From a bacterium YEK0313 (GTDB taxonomy: Bacteria > Pseudomonadota > Alphaproteobacteria > Rhizobiales > Phreatobacteraceae), in contig CCMO02000001.1 of assembly GCA_000751295.2 (NCBI GenBank), positions 1,103,501 through 1,167,500 on the forward strand: a DNA stretch of 64,000 nt, read 5' to 3'. Below the pieces are notes generated by a model that was not told the origin of the DNA, made no database searches, and saw only the letters and a list, made by a program, of their open reading frames with translations. Positions 61,815 through 64,000 of this stretch are shown piece after piece. Each line of letters starts with the position of its first letter. Position 1 is the first letter of the stretch. The position numbers and the translations under genes were made by a program.

Positions 61815-63152
61815 ATGAGCGCAACCGAAACCAAGATGCCGATGACGGCGAGGCGTGGCAAGCCTCTCGCCGGAACGGTGACCGTCCCCGGCGACAAGTC
61901 GATTTCGCACCGGGCGCTGATGTTCGGCCTCCTGACCGTCGGCGAGACCCGCATCACCGGCCTCCTGGAGGGCGAGGACGTCATCAACACCGCCAAGGCC
62001 TGCCGGGCGCTCGGCGCGCGGGTGGAGCGGACCGGGCCCGGCGCATGGTCGGTGCACGGCGTCGGCGTCGGCGGCCTGGTCCAGCCGTCCGCCCCGCTCG
62101 ACTTCGGCAATTCCGGCACCGGCTGCCGCCTGATGATGGGTGTCGTCGGCTGCCATCCGATCCGCGCGACCTTCGACGGCGACGCCTCGCTCAGGAAGCG
62201 GCCGATGCGGCGCGCGCTCGACCCGCTGGCGCTGTTCGGCGTGCGTGTCGTCGAACAGGGCGACGGCGGCCGCCTGCCGATCACCATCGAGGGGCCGGCC
62301 AATGCCGTGCCGGTCATCTACGAATCGCCCGTCGCCTCCGCCCAGGTCAAATCGGCCGTGCTGCTCGCCGGCCTCAATGCGCCTGGCGTCACCAGCGTGA
62401 TCGAGACGGAGGCGACACGCGACCATACCGAGCGCATGCTGGCGCATTTCGGCGCCCAGGTGACGGTAACGCCGCATGGCGCCCATGGCCGGCGCATCGA
62501 CCTCGTCGGCCAGCCGGAGCTGAAGCCGGCGCCCGTCGTGGTGCCGGCCGACCCCTCCTCCGCCGCCTTCCCGCTGGTGGCCGCGGCCATCGTGCCGGGC
62601 TCGGACGTCACCATTGCCGGCGTGATGATGAACAGCCTGCGCACCGGCCTCATCACCACGCTGATCGAAATGGGCGCGCGGATCGAGAAGCTGAACCCGC
62701 GCGTCGAATCGGGCGAGGAGATCGCCGACCTGCGCGTGACCGGCGGCCGGCTCGCCGGCGTCGACGTGCCGGCCCACCGGGCGCCGGCGATGATCGACGA
62801 ATATCCGGTGCTGGCGGTGGCGGCCGCCTTCGCCGAGGGCACGACGCGCATGCGCGGTCTGCACGAGCTGCGGGTGAAGGAATCCGACCGCCTCGCGGCG
62901 GTGGCCGACGGCCTCGCCGCCGTCGGCGTCGATCACGCGATCGAGGGCGACGACCTGATCGTGCGCGGCACCGGCCGGGTGCGCGGCGGCGGCACGGTCG
63001 CGACTCACATGGACCATCGCATCGCGATGAGCTTCCTGGTCATGGGCCTGGCCGCGGACACGCCCGTCAGCGTCGACGATACCGGCTTCATCGCGACGAG
63101 CTTCCCGGACTTCGTTCCCCTGATGCGCGGTCTTGGGGCGGATCTTTCATGA
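61815..63152 (+). CDS. aroA: 3-phosphoshikimate 1-carboxyvinyltransferase (EPSP synthase), class II-type
   Basis: This 445-residue AroA converts shikimate-3-phosphate and PEP to EPSP in aromatic amino-acid synthesis. Motifs are PGDKSISHRALMFG at the N-terminus, LDFGNSGTGCRLMMG, SAQVKSAVLLAGLN, RDHTERM (class II), and ELRVKESDRLAAVA. It resembles the Agrobacterium CP4-type (class II) enzymes. At the position where CP4 has Ala100 in GNAATGCR, this protein has Gly (GNSGTGCR), the residue found in sensitive class I enzymes. The start is the ATG at 61815. It overlaps cmk by 4 bp. Confidence 0.97.
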   Translation: MSATETKMPMTARRGKPLAGTVTVPGDKSISHRALMFGLLTVGETRITGLLEGEDVINTAKACRALGARVERTGPGAWSVHGVGVGGLVQPSAPLDFGNSGTGCRLMMGVVGCHPIRATFDGDASLRKRPMRRALDPLALFGVRVVEQGDGGRLPITIEGPANAVPVIYESPVASAQVKSAVLLAGLNAPGVTSVIETEATRDHTERMLAHFGAQVTVTPHGAHGRRIDLVGQPELKPAPVVVPADPSSAAFPLVAAAIVPGSDVTIAGVMMNSLRTGLITTLIEMGARIEKLNPRVESGEEIADLRVTGGRLAGVDVPAHRAPAMIDEYPVLAVAAAFAEGTTRMRGLHELRVKESDRLAAVADGLAAVGVDHAIEGDDLIVRGTGRVRGGGTVATHMDHRIAMSFLVMGLAADTPVSVDDTGFIATSFPDFVPLMRGLGADLS

Positions 63153-63784
63153 TCATCGCGATCGACGGGCCGGCCGCATCGGGCAAGGGCACGCTGGCGC
63201 GGCGCCTGGCGGGCCATTACGGCCTGCCTCATCTCGATACCGGCCTGCTCTATCGCGGCGTCGGGCAGGCCATGCTCGAGCGCGGCCTGCCGCTCGATGA
63301 CGCGGCGGCCGCCGCCGGCGTCGCGGCCCAGCTCAATCTCGGCGGCCTCGATCCGGAGACGCTGCGCACCGGCCCGGTCGGGGCGGCAGCCTCCGTCGTC
63401 GCCGCCCATGCCGCGGTGCGCCAGGCGCTGATCGCCCTGCAGCGCGCCTTTGCCGCCCAGCCGGGAGGCGCCGTGCTCGACGGCCGCGACATCGGCACGG
63501 TGATCGCCCCCGAGGCGCAGGCGAAGCTGTTCGTCACGGCGAGCGCCGAGGAGCGCGCCCGCCGCCGGTTCAGGGAACTGGTCGGCCGCGGCGAGCTTGC
63601 CGACACGCCCGACGGCCTTGCCGGCGTGCTCGCCGACATCAGGCAGCGCGATGCCCGCGATTCCGGCCGCGCCGCGGCGCCGCTGAAGGTCGCCGACGAC
63701 GCCGTGACCATCGACACGACCGCGCTCGGTATCGAGGAGGCCTTCGCGGCGGCGCTCGCCGCCGTCGAGGCGCGCCGGCCGTGA
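63149..63784 (+). CDS. cmk: Cytidylate kinase
   Basis: This 211-residue (d)CMP kinase has the P-loop IAIDGPAASGKGTLARRLA at the N-terminus, then LDTGLLYRGVG, the insert-domain region, and LDGRDIGTVIAPEAQAKLFV and RRRFREL. It starts at the ATGA overlap with aroA and ends with a GTGA overlap into the next gene, so all three are translationally coupled. aroA-cmk order is common in proteobacteria. Confidence 0.97.
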   Translation: MIIAIDGPAASGKGTLARRLAGHYGLPHLDTGLLYRGVGQAMLERGLPLDDAAAAAGVAAQLNLGGLDPETLRTGPVGAAASVVAAHAAVRQALIALQRAFAAQPGGAVLDGRDIGTVIAPEAQAKLFVTASAEERARRRFRELVGRGELADTPDGLAGVLADIRQRDARDSGRAAAPLKVADDAVTIDTTALGIEEAFAAALAAVEARRP

Positions 63785-64000
63785 CGCCGTTCGGCGCCCG
63801 CGTCCGCCGGCTGCGCGAGGCCAAGGGCGCGACGCTCACCGCCATGGCCGAGGCGATCGGCGTCTCGGCGGCCTATCTCTCGGCGCTGGAGCACGGCAAG
63901 CGCGGCCGGCCGAGCTGGTATCTCGTCCAGCGCATCATCGCCTATTTCGGCATCATCTGGGACGAGGCGGAGGAGCTCGCCAAGCTCGCCGAGATCTCCC
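63781..64000 (+). CDS. XRE-family helix-turn-helix regulator (3' end outside window)
   Basis: From the GTG that overlaps the cmk stop, the frame reads VTPFGARVRRLREAKGATLT, then MAEAIGVSAAYLSALEHGKRG and RPSWYLVQRIIAYFGIIWD. This is a standard XRE/Cro-type HTH of a lambda-repressor-like DNA-binding protein. The remainder lies beyond the window. Such a short HTH gene between cmk and rpsA is often seen in this order, but the target is unknown. Confidence 0.8.
   Translation, partial: MTPFGARVRRLREAKGATLTAMAEAIGVSAAYLSALEHGKRGRPSWYLVQRIIAYFGIIWDEAEELAKLAEIS

Overview
The window is GC-rich chromosomal DNA from an alphaproteobacterium, most likely of the order Hyphomicrobiales (Rhizobiales). The grounds are the rimP-nusA-ylxR-infB cluster, a TIGR02300-type acidic protein next to a class II-type aroA and cmk, a methylsuccinyl-CoA dehydrogenase of the ethylmalonyl-CoA pathway, an ATP-type PEP carboxykinase, a 3-hydroxybutyrate dehydrogenase/patatin pair, an IalB-type protein and two chemoreceptors. 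The genus cannot be fixed from sequence alone. I see no rRNA, tRNA, CRISPR array, transposase or prophage.

Layout. 1-5916: five tandem M20 metallo-amidohydrolase paralogues (the first cut by the window edge), closed by a hairpin terminator. 5971-9292: a TetR regulator with a putative operator, an atypical crotonase and a GMC oxidoreductase. 9470-16771: D-erythronate dehydrogenase, SfsA, a PhnA-domain protein with a lysine-2,3-aminomutase-like enzyme, PEP carboxykinase, a TadD-like lipoprotein and a flavin amine oxidase. 16918-25353: a NlpC/P60-like hydrolase, an RraA-like protein with an alpha-methylacyl-CoA racemase-like enzyme, CnoX/YbbN, IspG with an SDR enzyme, and a chemoreceptor. 25367-36629: Zur-like regulator, BdhA-patatin, TerB, RidA, a second chemoreceptor, an EamA exporter, Mcd, a Cys-rich YidD-like protein, an orphan TRAP binding protein and a cystathionine-synthase-like PLP enzyme.

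36817-44050 is the most accessory-looking part: a four-gene minus-strand run holding a large YadA-like trimeric autotransporter without a visible signal peptide, an IalB-like protein, a DUF4189 protein and an unknown membrane-anchored protein. It is followed by two AT-rich gene-poor gaps around a LysR gene. 44051-54737: rhomboid protease, SDR, unknown protein, pterin dehydratase, a gap with an orphan terminator, prolyl-tRNA deacylase, TlpA, ArgH, M50 protease, ArgG, PAP2 phosphatase, YciB and an FAH-family hydrolase. 54829-61106 is the rimP-nusA-ylxR-infB operon on the minus strand. 61278-64000 holds the TIGR02300 protein and the overlapping aroA-cmk-HTH genes, the last cut by the window edge.

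Most notable points: infB cannot be read in one frame. Its N- and C-terminal reading frames differ by one base, and the change falls at a perfect 13-bp inverted repeat whose exact 37-bp removal would restore one frame. The rimP leader carries an intrinsic-terminator-like hairpin that overlaps a second, longer possible helix. The M20 array looks like a recent gene amplification. The autotransporter/IalB/DUF4189/unknown run is a candidate uncharacterised surface system.
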